The notes beneath the pieces were generated by a model, which ran no database searches, was not told where the DNA came from, and was given only the letters and a program-made list of their open reading frames with translations. A stretch of DNA of 64,000 bases from a virus, in IMG/VR virus record IMGVR_UViG_3300026484_000087, positions 62,001 through 126,000 of that record; one strand, given 5' to 3'. The stretch's first letter is position 1. Each line of letters opens with the position of its first letter. Below, one piece after another: positions 42,639 to 51,898 of this stretch. The position numbers and the translations under genes are program-made.

Positions 42639-44594
42639 TCATATAATATCCATATATGATATAATTGAAATTCCCAACTCTTTGGCCCTATCAAGCTTGC
42701 TTCCCGGTTTATTTCCATATACCACCAAATCAGTGGTCTTACTAACGCTAGATTTTACATTGCCCCCTTGTTTCTCTATAATATCCTTAACAGCATCTTT
42801 ACCAACATGCATAGAACCAGTTAAAACAACATCCATATTGGAAAGTTTTCCTTTTATAGAACCACTATCTTTTGGTTTAACTATAGAGAATAGATCCATT
42901 ACATACAGCTTATTATTTTTCATATAGTTAATGAAGTTATTAGCTATCTCTTCCCCCACACCATCTATTTTAATTAAGTCATCATAATTTAATCTAAAGA
43001 TATCATATGAGTAGACGTCACATACCTTTTTACTAACGGTTTTTCCGAAACCACTAATACCTAATGCGGCTACAAACTTATATAGTTCTCTACCTTTACT
43101 ATCCTCTATAGATTTTAGTAAGTTATTTATCTTCTTATCCTGAAACCCATCCAACAGTTCGAGTTTATCTTTAGACAATGCATAAAGATCTCTTATATCT
43201 CTTATTAAATTCATCTTTACTAATTTAGTAGCTACTGATTCACCAAGACCATCTATAGACATATAATCTCTTCCAGCGAAAAACATTATGTATCTAATTA
43301 TTCTAGAAGGACAATTTTCATTAACGCATTTTATATCGTTATCGTTTATAACTAAAATAGTGCCACATTCTGGACATTTAGTTGGTCTTACGACCTTTAT
43401 CTCCAAACCAGTTCTTCTTTCCTTAAATACTTTGATTATCTTAGGAATTATATCCCCGGATTTTATTAGAGTAACTTGATCGTTTATTCTAATATCTTTC
43501 TTTTCTATTTCAGAATAGTTATGTAAAGTAACTCGTTCAACTGTACTACCATCTATTAAAGTGGGCGTAAGTATCGCTACAGGAGTAACAACTCCAGTTC
43601 TTCCTATTTGATTTACTATGTTTACTACTCTTGTTGTTTTTTCTACAGCTGGAAACTTATAAGCACAACTCCATTTAGGATATTTGTTAGTATAGCCTAT
43701 TTTATTGCGAATATTTGGAGCTTCGTCATCTATCTTAAATATAATTCCATCTATATTCATTGGTAAGCTATCACGTTTATTCATGTACTGTTCTATAATA
43801 TTTTCCATTTTGTTAAGTATTAGTTTTAAATCAGAAATGCCGAAACCATTTGGATTTTTATTAATTATATCAACAGCCTTTTCACTAGTTCTAAATAAGC
43901 TTTTAATCTTAATAAGATCTTTAGTCGATAGCAAATCATCATATGGTATATATTCCCATGGATAAAATTTAAGATTTCGTTTAGCAGTTTCATTACTGTT
44001 TAACAATCGCATACTTCCAGCAGCAGCATTTCTAGCATTAGCAAATATTTCCAAACCTTTTGTAGATCTTTCTTTATTAAGGTTCTCAAAATCAGTTTTA
44101 TGTATAACTATTTCACCATTTATTTCCATATCTATAAGAATTGGTAATGTCAATGGTATGCTATTTATAACTTTGGCATTCGCAGTAACATCTTCACCAA
44201 TGAAACCATCACCACGTGTAGCAGCTCTTACAAGTTTACCCTGTTCGTAGTATAGTTTTAAAGACAACCCATCATACTTACATTCATTAGATATAATGTT
44301 TGGTCCAAACGGTAAGATATATTCTAACCACTTCTTAAGTCCATCAAGATTAAATATGTCTTGTTGACTCCACATTCTATGTTTATGTTTTATTTTGTTA
44401 AACTTTTCAGAAACCCCACCAACTCTTCTTGTTGGACTATTTGGATGTATTTCATTTGGATGTTCTTTTTCATAGTCTAAGACATTATGATATAAAACAT
44501 CGTATTCATCATCTGTAGCCAATGGGTTATCTAAAACATAATATGCATGGGCCCAATTTATTAATTTTTCAACTTCTTTTTTATAGTTAAACAT
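42639..44594 (-). CDS. ligA: NAD-dependent DNA ligase
   Basis: A 651-residue complete LigA. In order: Ia domain; adenylation site CKYDGLSLK with catalytic K106 (KxDG); RGDGFIGEDVT; OB fold; a four-cysteine zinc finger (CPECGTILV...CVNENCPSR); helix-hairpin-helix repeats; and a C-terminal BRCT domain (VVLTGSMHVGKDAVKDIIEK). It seals nicks in duplex DNA using NAD. Its full bacterial domain set is unusual for small phages but usual for jumbo phages. It follows the tubulin-like gene after a terminator hairpin, so its expression may partly depend on readthrough. Confidence 0.96.
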   Translation of the reverse strand: MFNYKKEVEKLINWAHAYYVLDNPLATDDEYDVLYHNVLDYEKEHPNEIHPNSPTRRVGGVSEKFNKIKHKHRMWSQQDIFNLDGLKKWLEYILPFGPNIISNECKYDGLSLKLYYEQGKLVRAATRGDGFIGEDVTANAKVINSIPLTLPILIDMEINGEIVIHKTDFENLNKERSTKGLEIFANARNAAAGSMRLLNSNETAKRNLKFYPWEYIPYDDLLSTKDLIKIKSLFRTSEKAVDIINKNPNGFGISDLKLILNKMENIIEQYMNKRDSLPMNIDGIIFKIDDEAPNIRNKIGYTNKYPKWSCAYKFPAVEKTTRVVNIVNQIGRTGVVTPVAILTPTLIDGSTVERVTLHNYSEIEKKDIRINDQVTLIKSGDIIPKIIKVFKERRTGLEIKVVRPTKCPECGTILVINDNDIKCVNENCPSRIIRYIMFFAGRDYMSIDGLGESVATKLVKMNLIRDIRDLYALSKDKLELLDGFQDKKINNLLKSIEDSKGRELYKFVAALGISGFGKTVSKKVCDVYSYDIFRLNYDDLIKIDGVGEEIANNFINYMKNNKLYVMDLFSIVKPKDSGSIKGKLSNMDVVLTGSMHVGKDAVKDIIEKQGGNVKSSVSKTTDLVVYGNKPGSKLDRAKELGISIISYMDII

Positions 44595-44628
44595 TTTTAT
44601 CCTTTTTTTAAATTAAAAAAATATTCTA

Positions 44629-44657
44629 GATATAGTGTAGTAAAACTACACTATATC
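44629..44657 (-). terminator. Terminator after the tubulin-like gene
   Basis: A 13-bp stem (GATATAGTGTAGT / ACTACACTATATC) with loop AAA. On the minus strand it is followed by AGAATATTTTTTTAAT, a good T-tract, so it fits a rho-independent terminator for the gene ending at 44670. Confidence 0.75.
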
Positions 44658-44669
44658 CATACTTTTTAT

Positions 44670-45716
44670 TTAGAATACCAAACCATCATCATCTGCACTA
44701 TTATCTGCAGTAACATCATCTACAGTAGATTGATTTAACTTTTCATTAATACTATCTACTCTGGTTTTAAGTTCAAATTCAATAGCACTAAATGAGTTAG
44801 CATAACTAACAACATGTATTGGAAATTGACCTCTGAATGTGTTTATAACATTGCTATTTTCCGTTGTACCAAATTTATGGTGAAATAACTCTATACCAAT
44901 ATCAGATGCAACATCTTTAACAGTTATAGTTCTACCAACAGTTGGCGTAAGATGATCTGGAAGATTTACTTCCTTAGGGAATACATTCAATCCATAAAGA
45001 CCTGGTTTAATACCAATCGTTTTATATACAGATTGATCTATAAATGCAGCCATATCTTTTTGATCTAAAGATGTATTTTGTCCAGATAAGAACATAGATA
45101 ATACAGAGATATTTTTAAAGATTTCTCTATCTATACTTTCTAACTTTTCTATAGAGTTTTCACCTATACCTTTAGCATTATCATTATAAATTATGCTGAG
45201 TGGTTTCTTAGTAGCTTTAGCAATAGCATTAAAACTAGCAATGGTATTTAAGGTATTTATTGTAGAAAGACCATTCGAGCTATCTCCAACAAGCACTGCA
45301 ATAACTGGTAAGTCTCTTTCTAAAAGATTCTTAACAACCATAGGAGATATAACGCTACCAGTACCACCAGAAGCAGAAGCTATAACTACATAATATGTAC
45401 TTATCTTACTAACATTAAATTTCTTTTTATCTATAAATTCTTTTACAGATTCAACTATGTCAGAAGAGTTTTCTTTACGCTCACCACCCGAACCAAGGAT
45501 CTCTTTACTAACACCCGTAGCTTTTATAAGATGAAAGTTTTCATCATCATGACTAAAGTTTTTGATATTAGATAATGAACTATCTATATATTCAACTCTA
45601 ATATTACTAAATCCATCACCAAGCTCTTCTAACGGATCTCTAAGATTACCAGCAATAGTAATTCCACATCCACCACATCCAATTACAACTATTTCACCTT
45701 CAGTTTTAATTGCCAT
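44670..45716 (-). CDS. Tubulin/FtsZ-like GTPase (PhuZ-type candidate)
   Basis: A 348-residue protein. N-terminal VIGCGGCGIT (11-20) matches the first glycine loop of the tubulin/FtsZ fold, and IASASGGTGSVISP (112-125) is the tubulin signature (GGTGS). IYNDN at 176-180 lies where these proteins contact the guanine. The C-terminus ends in a flexible acidic tail (DDVTADNSADDDGLVF), as in PhuZ and eukaryotic tubulins. In phiKZ-like phages PhuZ makes a spindle that centres the phage nucleus. It is co-transcribed with an unknown gene just upstream. No other nucleus genes are recognisable in this window. Divergence makes exact subfamily uncertain. Confidence 0.85.
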   Translation of the reverse strand: MAIKTEGEIVVIGCGGCGITIAGNLRDPLEELGDGFSNIRVEYIDSSLSNIKNFSHDDENFHLIKATGVSKEILGSGGERKENSSDIVESVKEFIDKKKFNVSKISTYYVVIASASGGTGSVISPMVVKNLLERDLPVIAVLVGDSSNGLSTINTLNTIASFNAIAKATKKPLSIIYNDNAKGIGENSIEKLESIDREIFKNISVLSMFLSGQNTSLDQKDMAAFIDQSVYKTIGIKPGLYGLNVFPKEVNLPDHLTPTVGRTITVKDVASDIGIELFHHKFGTTENSNVINTFRGQFPIHVVSYANSFSAIEFELKTRVDSINEKLNQSTVDDVTADNSADDDGLVF

Positions 45717-45718
45717 AT

Positions 45719-46261
45719 TTAATTCCTTTTATTGTGTTTATTTATAATAGTTTCAACTAACTCTACAGACAGTTTCCACATCTCTTCCTCATAGTCCTCA
45801 TTATCTAATAAAGAACCATCGATTATCAACTCACAAGGTTTTAAATAATCTACATCCAAACATGGAAGTAATCGTTTATCTAATGCCTTGTTAATAGTAA
45901 CACGTTCGTTAAAAACCTGAAACATCATATAAAAAGCTAAAAGATCTGTATGAATCTTACCGCTATCTTTAGGAGTTATCTCTATTTTAGATACTTTGGA
46001 TATTGAATCAAATGTTTCTTTGTTAATATAACTACTAAATGTATTGGATAATTCAGTTATCTTGTTTCTATAGTAGACAAGTTCCTCAGGTGGGTTTTTA
46101 ATAGATGTAAAATATTTACTTTCTCTTTTACCTAAATTTATAAGAGCTGCTGAAAGAAATAATATCTTAGCATCTCTAATTGATTCATTATCTAAATGGT
46201 TTATATCAAACACTTTGTTGTTAGATACCTCAGCTGTTGGTATCTTCTTAACTTTTGCCAT
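45719..46261 (-). CDS. Unknown protein, operon partner of tubulin-like gene
   Basis: A 180-residue, mostly helical protein with a basic N-terminus. Start 46261 after AAAAGGAGACCAT. Two bases separate its stop from the tubulin-like start, so the two form a unit behind P6. By analogy with plasmid and phage tubulins, a DNA-binding or filament-modulating partner is conceivable, but no helix-turn-helix is obvious. Confidence 0.65.
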   Translation of the reverse strand: MAKVKKIPTAEVSNNKVFDINHLDNESIRDAKILFLSAALINLGKRESKYFTSIKNPPEELVYYRNKITELSNTFSSYINKETFDSISKVSKIEITPKDSGKIHTDLLAFYMMFQVFNERVTINKALDKRLLPCLDVDYLKPCELIIDGSLLDNEDYEEEMWKLSVELVETIINKHNKRN

Positions 46262-46306
46262 ATGGTCTCCTTTTGGATGTCGTTTTTTATCTGCGACTAA
46301 AATATT

Positions 46307-46352
46307 GTAGGCAGCATATACTTGCTAACCTACATTAATAATATATCATTTA
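46307..46352 (-). promoter_or_regulatory. Promoter-hairpin element P6
   Basis: Minus-strand reading is GATATATTATTAAT then GTAGG-TT-AGCA-AGTATA-TGCT-G-CCTAC, a two-part hairpin (46307-46333). It lies about 45 bases upstream of the operon encoding the tubulin-like protein. Confidence 0.6.
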
Positions 46353-46359
46353 TTAATAT

Positions 46360-48096
46360 TTAAAACTCAGTTAGATATGCTAGTTCTAATCTAAATTCAA
46401 CATTACCCCTGAAAGTATTTATAACAGGTCTATATACTATTTTTAATTTATTTCCAACTACGAGTAAATCATGGTTAAATTTATCACTACTATTAAATAT
46501 AAAACAATCAACAATGCTTCCATTGCTTAAAAGGAACTTTAAGTTAACATGTTCAGAATCCCTTCCTATATAGAATACCTTATGTAATGTAAAAACTCCA
46601 ACAAAATAAACCTTTTCAAAACCCATACCAAAGGGTGATAATGTTTTTAATTCGTTCATTATAGATATGGAAAGATCATTAACAGGTATCGTTCCAATTA
46701 CATTATGTTGTTTAAGTGTTACTGAATTAGCCAGTTGTTCTTTAGCTTCTTCTAAGAATAAACGTTTAAATTCGTTTATCTTATCTAGATTAACTAAGCA
46801 GCCAGCTGCCCCCTTATGTCCTCCAAACTTGATAAAGATACTACCATCTTTTTTATTTATATTTGTAAAAGCCAAATGCAAATTAAAATTTGGATTTATC
46901 CCTCTACCAGATCCATGGAAGCCATCTTTTTCTTTAACAAATGTAACTATAGGTTTATTGAATCTTTCACCTATATTACTGGAAACTATACCGTTAAGAC
47001 CCAAACCCTGTGTTAGTACTATTACTATAGCAGAATCCTTTTCTACGTCTATACATTGTAAAATGCTATTTCTGATTAAATGTTTTTGCATCTTTTTACG
47101 ATTATCATTTATTTCTAGTAGTCTTTCGAACGTAACTATGGCATCTCTATATTCAGAACTAGTATAAAAATTAAATGCTGCAGTTGGTTCCCCCATCCTA
47201 CTTGCTGCATTTATAGCAGGAACTATATTGAAACCTATAGTTTCTTCATCCATTAAGATATTTATATCTAGTAGATATTTAACGGCTTGCCATAAAGGAT
47301 CCCTTAGACTATTAAGTTCTTTTAACCCAGCAACGACTATAGCTCTATTTATAACATTCCACATTTGCATAGCATCACCTATGGTAGATATGGCAACTAT
47401 TGGTAAGGTTTCAATAACTTCATTTATATCATCGTTGTAATTATAAAGATCTTTTATTGTAACCATTAAGAAATATGCAACGGCACATCCAGATATATAC
47501 TTAAATGTATCATCTTTATCTTTTTGCGGATTTACAAAAGCCGTAGCTATATGTGCATTATTTTCTTCTGGTACTATATGGTGGTCAGTTACTACCACAT
47601 CCATATTAAGGTCCAACATCTTTTTTATGCTTACACCATTAGCGGAACCATGATCAGCGGTTATAACTAGATCTATATGTTCTCTTTCATTTTCTAACAT
47701 AATGGTATCTAGAAGTTTTGAACCTATACCATTTCCATTTTCTCTGCGATTAATGATAAATATTATATTGCTCATATCGCATTTAAAAACATTCTTAAAG
47801 AATCTGTAAATAACAGCCGCACTAGAGATTCCATCGGAATCATAATCCACAACTACAGCTATCTTACTAACGTTTTTTATATGCTTATTTATAATCTCAG
47901 CAGATTTAACCATATCTCCAATAGTCTTATAATCAGGTATATCGGCTAATCTTGGGTTAAAAGTTTTATCTATAACTTGATCATCAGATATTTTACAACC
48001 AATTATAGCTGATTGTAATTCAGTATAACCTAACTCTAAAGATTTTTTAAATACAGATTCATTAATTGGAATCTTTTTTATAACGTCATCATACAT
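46360..48096 (-). CDS. recJ: RecJ-like DHH single-strand exonuclease
   Basis: A 578-residue protein with the RecJ order of motifs: VVVDYDSDGISS (81-92), TADHGS (146-151), VVVTDHHIVP (167-176), then SGRGINPNF and FGGHKGAAG of the DHHA1 domain (about 400-430), and an OB-like C-terminal region. RecJ enzymes degrade single-stranded DNA 5' to 3' in repair and recombination. The length is normal. It begins after a ribosome site near 48100 in a unit with the upstream unknown gene. Confidence 0.92.
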   Translation of the reverse strand: MYDDVIKKIPINESVFKKSLELGYTELQSAIIGCKISDDQVIDKTFNPRLADIPDYKTIGDMVKSAEIINKHIKNVSKIAVVVDYDSDGISSAAVIYRFFKNVFKCDMSNIIFIINRRENGNGIGSKLLDTIMLENEREHIDLVITADHGSANGVSIKKMLDLNMDVVVTDHHIVPEENNAHIATAFVNPQKDKDDTFKYISGCAVAYFLMVTIKDLYNYNDDINEVIETLPIVAISTIGDAMQMWNVINRAIVVAGLKELNSLRDPLWQAVKYLLDINILMDEETIGFNIVPAINAASRMGEPTAAFNFYTSSEYRDAIVTFERLLEINDNRKKMQKHLIRNSILQCIDVEKDSAIVIVLTQGLGLNGIVSSNIGERFNKPIVTFVKEKDGFHGSGRGINPNFNLHLAFTNINKKDGSIFIKFGGHKGAAGCLVNLDKINEFKRLFLEEAKEQLANSVTLKQHNVIGTIPVNDLSISIMNELKTLSPFGMGFEKVYFVGVFTLHKVFYIGRDSEHVNLKFLLSNGSIVDCFIFNSSDKFNHDLLVVGNKLKIVYRPVINTFRGNVEFRLELAYLTEF

Positions 48097-48105
48097 GTTA
48101 TATCC

Positions 48106-48804
48106 TTAGTAAGTTGTTTCTTCAGAATCATCTCCAAATTCATCTAATATTTTAACTAGTTCAGCCATAGGTTTCAATATGTTCTCAGTATAGTTTTTTT
48201 GTGTTCCAACGTTGCTTACTAATTTAACATCTTTTTTAACTACTGTTAATTCGCCTATTTTCCAACCATCATCATCTAAAGATGTTTTATGGCTATATGT
48301 CTTACCATTTTCATCAGTTGCTGTCCACTCTAAGGTACAATTACCAAATACTTCTAATACTGGTGCAGGTGATGTATAGTTATCAACGCCTCTAGATCTT
48401 CCTAAAAGACCCTCTCCAATTACCCTAACATCACCATGTGTTTTAAATGTTACATTACTATAAAACTTATTTGGTATTTCCCATAATATAACATAATCAT
48501 TTTTATGGTCTTCCATCGTATCTGTAGAAATGAAGTATAAGTAGTTACCTTTACTATCAGTCTTATGTTTCTTATTTTCATATATAGGTAGCATTATATA
48601 GTTGTTATCTATAAGATGTAGTTTATCATCAGTATTGTTTGGTTTAAATAGTCTTTTATCAACTCCTATAGTATATGTAAATAAACCAGAACCTCTACCA
48701 CCATGTTTGATATTATAAAATAAAGAATTCTCCTTACTTTTGTTTGTTACTACTTCGGCCGTTACTGGCAATAATACGCTAGTTGTTAGCTTCATTATTT
48801 TCAT
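48106..48804 (-). CDS. Unknown 232-residue protein upstream of recJ-like gene
   Basis: A soluble beta-rich protein starting after AAGGATAAGAA. Segments such as LFTYTIGVDKRLF and YIMLPIYENKK look like strands. No motif recognised. Single operon with the RecJ-like gene (spacing 9 bases), with no clear copy of the common promoter in front. Confidence 0.6.
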   Translation of the reverse strand: MKIMKLTTSVLLPVTAEVVTNKSKENSLFYNIKHGGRGSGLFTYTIGVDKRLFKPNNTDDKLHLIDNNYIMLPIYENKKHKTDSKGNYLYFISTDTMEDHKNDYVILWEIPNKFYSNVTFKTHGDVRVIGEGLLGRSRGVDNYTSPAPVLEVFGNCTLEWTATDENGKTYSHKTSLDDDGWKIGELTVVKKDVKLVSNVGTQKNYTENILKPMAELVKILDEFGDDSEETTY

Positions 48805-48896
48805 TTCTTATCCTTAATGTTATATTTTTCATTTAATATCTACTGTTTAAAAAGTTAAATAATAAATCTTTAATGATATTTAAATAAGGAAGACAC

Positions 48897-49061
48897 ATGT
48901 TAACAGTTACTAGAACAGATAAGAAAGAAGTAAAACAAGTAATCAATGACTTACGTAGTAAAGGTAATATTATGGGTAATAATTCTGCGTCTACAAAAAA
49001 GAAAGATAGTGGTGGTAATTTAAGTAAGCTAGCTACAGATTCTCTTAATTCTGGTAAGTAA
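48897..49061 (+). CDS. 54-residue basic protein
   Basis: ATG 48897 follows AAGGAAGACAC. The peptide is Lys/Ser/Asn-rich, beginning MLTVTRTDKKEVKQVINDLR and ending in LSKLATDSLNSGK. It stops three bases before the next gene starts, so translation is likely. Function unknown. A minus-strand frame over the same bases is a shadow. Confidence 0.55.
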   Translation: MLTVTRTDKKEVKQVINDLRSKGNIMGNNSASTKKKDSGGNLSKLATDSLNSGK

Positions 49062-49063
49062 CC

Positions 49064-50281
49064 ATGAAGAGAACTATACTTGATGTGTTTGAAGACCATC
49101 TAGGACATATAAAATTTGATAAAGAGTTTTATGTTGCAGTTAGTAGATTTAGAACTGGGTGGGCCACCAAGAACAATGATAATATAGAATTCCTAGGCAG
49201 TAATCTTCTAGGTTCAAATCCAATAAGATTTACAGCACTTGATGAAGAAACATTGTTTTTAGATATTTTGGAAGTTGATAAGAATGAACTTAAAAAGGAT
49301 TTGCATTCTATAAAAGGAATAGATCCAAGTAGAGCAGTTACGTCCAATGTATTCTATTTAACTATGACATATTTAATGCATGGTTTTACAGTATCTAAAC
49401 ATATAGGTAAAGATAGGGATAACGCTGTTAGAGAAGTTTATTATATATTTGCGTATAGAGCCATGAGCAGTTTAATTAGTCATTATTTTAAATATGATGT
49501 TGAAAGAAGCATTGCTGTTGCAGTTAATGAGCAACTATCTAATAAGTTCTTGATTAAAAAACTTGGTACGTGGCAAAAAGTATTTGAATATAGATCTGAT
49601 GCGGTAATACAACCAAAGGGCCTACATGCTAAGAGAGTATATACTTATACTACAGATGATGCGGTTAGAATAGTTATGGATTTACAAGGTAGGATTAGGG
49701 AAACAGTTAAAAACATTTATCTAGTTTTAATAGATGTTAATGAAAATAATAATAAGGTTAAAGTTACATCTTTAGATAAAACTGATATTGATGGAGAATC
49801 TGTTATATCAGATATAGTTGATAGGCCAGATATGTATATAATCTATATAAAAGATATAGTTTATAAATATAATGATTTTATTAAAGATGATCTAATGCAT
49901 GTTATAGCAAACATATTAAATATGCCAAACACAAAAGATCTATACGAAACATTAACGTACATATCTGAAAACTCTATGAGAGATATAAAGGGTACAGGGT
50001 TTCTTATCGAGGCATCCATAGACATACCTATAGAATATTTAAGTAAGCAACAAATACTTTCTAATTATCAATCAGACATAAATCAGATACTAATAATGCT
50101 TAAGAATTATTATACTGGTAGTAGGGTAGATAATAAAGATATGGATAAAGTAAAAAAGATGCTTAAAAAAATATATATGCATGCTACTGGTAAAAAAAAT
50201 AAAACAGCTGTTAGTAACATAAGGGTTGGAGTAATGCTTTATATAATACTCAGAGCTTTAGCTAAAAATAGCTATACGTAA
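49064..50281 (+). CDS. Unknown 405-residue protein, probably structural
   Basis: A soluble, mostly helical protein with many tyrosine and lysine residues. It begins three bases after the 54-residue gene and ends just before a 32-base terminator. Position in the gene order next to packaging and virion genes suggests a virion or assembly protein, but I do not recognise the family. Confidence 0.6.
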   Translation: MKRTILDVFEDHLGHIKFDKEFYVAVSRFRTGWATKNNDNIEFLGSNLLGSNPIRFTALDEETLFLDILEVDKNELKKDLHSIKGIDPSRAVTSNVFYLTMTYLMHGFTVSKHIGKDRDNAVREVYYIFAYRAMSSLISHYFKYDVERSIAVAVNEQLSNKFLIKKLGTWQKVFEYRSDAVIQPKGLHAKRVYTYTTDDAVRIVMDLQGRIRETVKNIYLVLIDVNENNNKVKVTSLDKTDIDGESVISDIVDRPDMYIIYIKDIVYKYNDFIKDDLMHVIANILNMPNTKDLYETLTYISENSMRDIKGTGFLIEASIDIPIEYLSKQQILSNYQSDINQILIMLKNYYTGSRVDNKDMDKVKKMLKKIYMHATGKKNKTAVSNIRVGVMLYIILRALAKNSYT

Positions 50282-50301
50282 AAAGAAAAAAGACATTAAC
50301 A

Positions 50302-50333
50302 GTTATATAGGTAGCATATGCTACCTATATAAC
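50302..50333. terminator. Bidirectional terminator palindrome
   Basis: Perfect 32-base inverted repeat (GTTATATAGGTAGCAT and complement), between converging genes at 50281 and 50340, with an A-tract before it. Confidence 0.75.
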
Positions 50334-50339
50334 CATCTT

Positions 50340-51260
50340 CTAATGTCTATTGAAATCTCTTTGACTATATGCTGGACCTGCATTACTCATGGTTGGCGTT
50401 GGTTGTTGATACATGCTTTGTTGTTGTAATTGTTGCCCATGAATGTAAGCTCCATGGTTATTCACGTTGAACTGATGTACCATTGCATTTAATGTGCTTG
50501 TTAGACCCGTTATGCTTGATTCAATGAAATTTATCTTATTAACAAGACCATCATTAATATCAGTTCTTTTTACAATGTTCTCTAATTTACCATAAATCAA
50601 TGCTGTAGCATATCTAATGATTGTTGGTATAAATAAATGAATAAGTTCTAATGTAGTTAATGTTGCATTATCACTAGAACTCTTTAATTCCAATATCCTA
50701 TCAACTTCTTTTCTAACCCCCTCATAAATGTAATCCATTGCAGCTTTACCATTAAGCATACTTAATCTCTTTTCAAGTTGCACAGGCATTATGACCTTCT
50801 CTACTATAGCAGTTGTTAATAAATATAAAAAATCACTTACACCATATGTTATACCATTAAGTTTTCCATCAAACTTAGATATTACCTCAATACATTTACT
50901 CTCAATAATGGTAATTTCTTCTTCTTTAGTTAGCTCTTTTACATTAGTTGTTTGCTTATTGTTAAAATCCATATAAGCATTAAACATGATGTCAGAGAAT
51001 TTATCTATAAACGTTGTTGTCTTTTTAACCGTTTTAAGTTTACTTGCAGACAAATTCTTAACCATTACTATAAATTCTAATGCATCATCAGTTGTTTTAA
51101 AAGACATTTTTGTTTTGTCTGTAGTTATAACATCTAAACATAAAGCAATCAAATTATTAATTTCATATTTGCTCAATTTTTCTTGATTAGCACCATCATT
51201 ATTTCTTTTTACAATATCCTCTATTGTTTCAATGAATGGATTTGGTATATGTATTGCCAT
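50340..51260 (-). CDS. Unknown protein with Gln/Pro-rich tail
   Basis: A 306-residue protein: a helical body (about 1-255) followed by a low-complexity tail rich in glutamine, proline and tyrosine (QQLQQQSMYQQPTPT). Start 51260 after AAGGAGTACATA. No known motif. Single gene behind P7 and ended by a shared terminator. The tail suggests a protein-protein interaction or virion role. Confidence 0.6.
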   Translation of the reverse strand: MAIHIPNPFIETIEDIVKRNNDGANQEKLSKYEINNLIALCLDVITTDKTKMSFKTTDDALEFIVMVKNLSASKLKTVKKTTTFIDKFSDIMFNAYMDFNNKQTTNVKELTKEEEITIIESKCIEVISKFDGKLNGITYGVSDFLYLLTTAIVEKVIMPVQLEKRLSMLNGKAAMDYIYEGVRKEVDRILELKSSSDNATLTTLELIHLFIPTIIRYATALIYGKLENIVKRTDINDGLVNKINFIESSITGLTSTLNAMVHQFNVNNHGAYIHGQQLQQQSMYQQPTPTMSNAGPAYSQRDFNRH

Positions 51261-51317
51261 TATGTACTCCTTATTGTTAGAGGTATCATCTAGGATACTT
51301 AACTTACATAATTTTTC

Positions 51318-51390
51318 GATACTGCCTAGTATCTACATTAATAATATATAATTGAAATTTAATGGAAACTTAATTAAATGATATAAACAT
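51318..51390 (-). promoter_or_regulatory. Promoter-hairpin element P7
   Basis: Minus-strand reading is AAGTTTCCATTAAATTTCAA then TTATATATTATTAATGTA then GATACT-AGGC-AGTATC, a perfect 6-bp stem with loop AGGC. It precedes the gene starting at 51260. On the plus strand ATATAAAC (51380-51388) lies just upstream of the terminase operon. Confidence 0.65.
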
Positions 51391-51404
51391 AAAAAGGAGA
51401 TATT

Positions 51405-51896
51405 ATGGGTAAAGTTAATGGTGGTGGATACAATAGTTTCTACGACATACCTAAAGAGGTAACTAATGTAGATCAGCTTGCTAAGTTTTTAAAAGCATCT
51501 GGTCCGGTATTTAATATTTTAAAAAGCTTATTTGGACTTAATAAAAATAGACATACTGGTACAAGTTCTAAAAGGGATTCTGAAAAGATAATTCATTATG
51601 GTATTGAAAATTATTTATGGCAGCCAGATGTTGAAGAGAAAACACATTCTGATGTTATTTACAAACTTATAACAGAACTTAAAGAAGAAGATAGGCTTAT
51701 TCTGCTTAGTAGGTTAGAGTCTTTGAATGGAATACCTAAGGTAATGTCTGGAGATGAAAATATTATGTTATGCGATACTGTTGTAGGAAAACCTAAAATG
51801 AAAATACAAAATAAAGTCAATATTCCAGATCCATCAGACTATGGTATAGATAGAGAGGGTATGTCTGGAGAAAAACCTATGGTGTGTAACCACTAA
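51405..51896 (+). CDS. Unknown protein upstream of terminase
   Basis: A 163-residue basic protein starting after AAAAAGGAGATATT. No recognised motif; the middle is helical. It ends three bases before the terminase gene, so it is co-transcribed. A small terminase subunit or a packaging accessory would fit the location, but the sequence does not show a DNA-binding domain. Confidence 0.6.
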   Translation: MGKVNGGGYNSFYDIPKEVTNVDQLAKFLKASGPVFNILKSLFGLNKNRHTGTSSKRDSEKIIHYGIENYLWQPDVEEKTHSDVIYKLITELKEEDRLILLSRLESLNGIPKVMSGDENIMLCDTVVGKPKMKIQNKVNIPDPSDYGIDREGMSGEKPMVCNH

Positions 51897-51898
51897 TC

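Noticed and set aside
48833-49099. Minus-strand ORF of 88 codons
   Set aside because: It is antisense to a plus-strand gene (48897-49061) with a good ribosome site that abuts the next gene, and has no ribosome site of its own.
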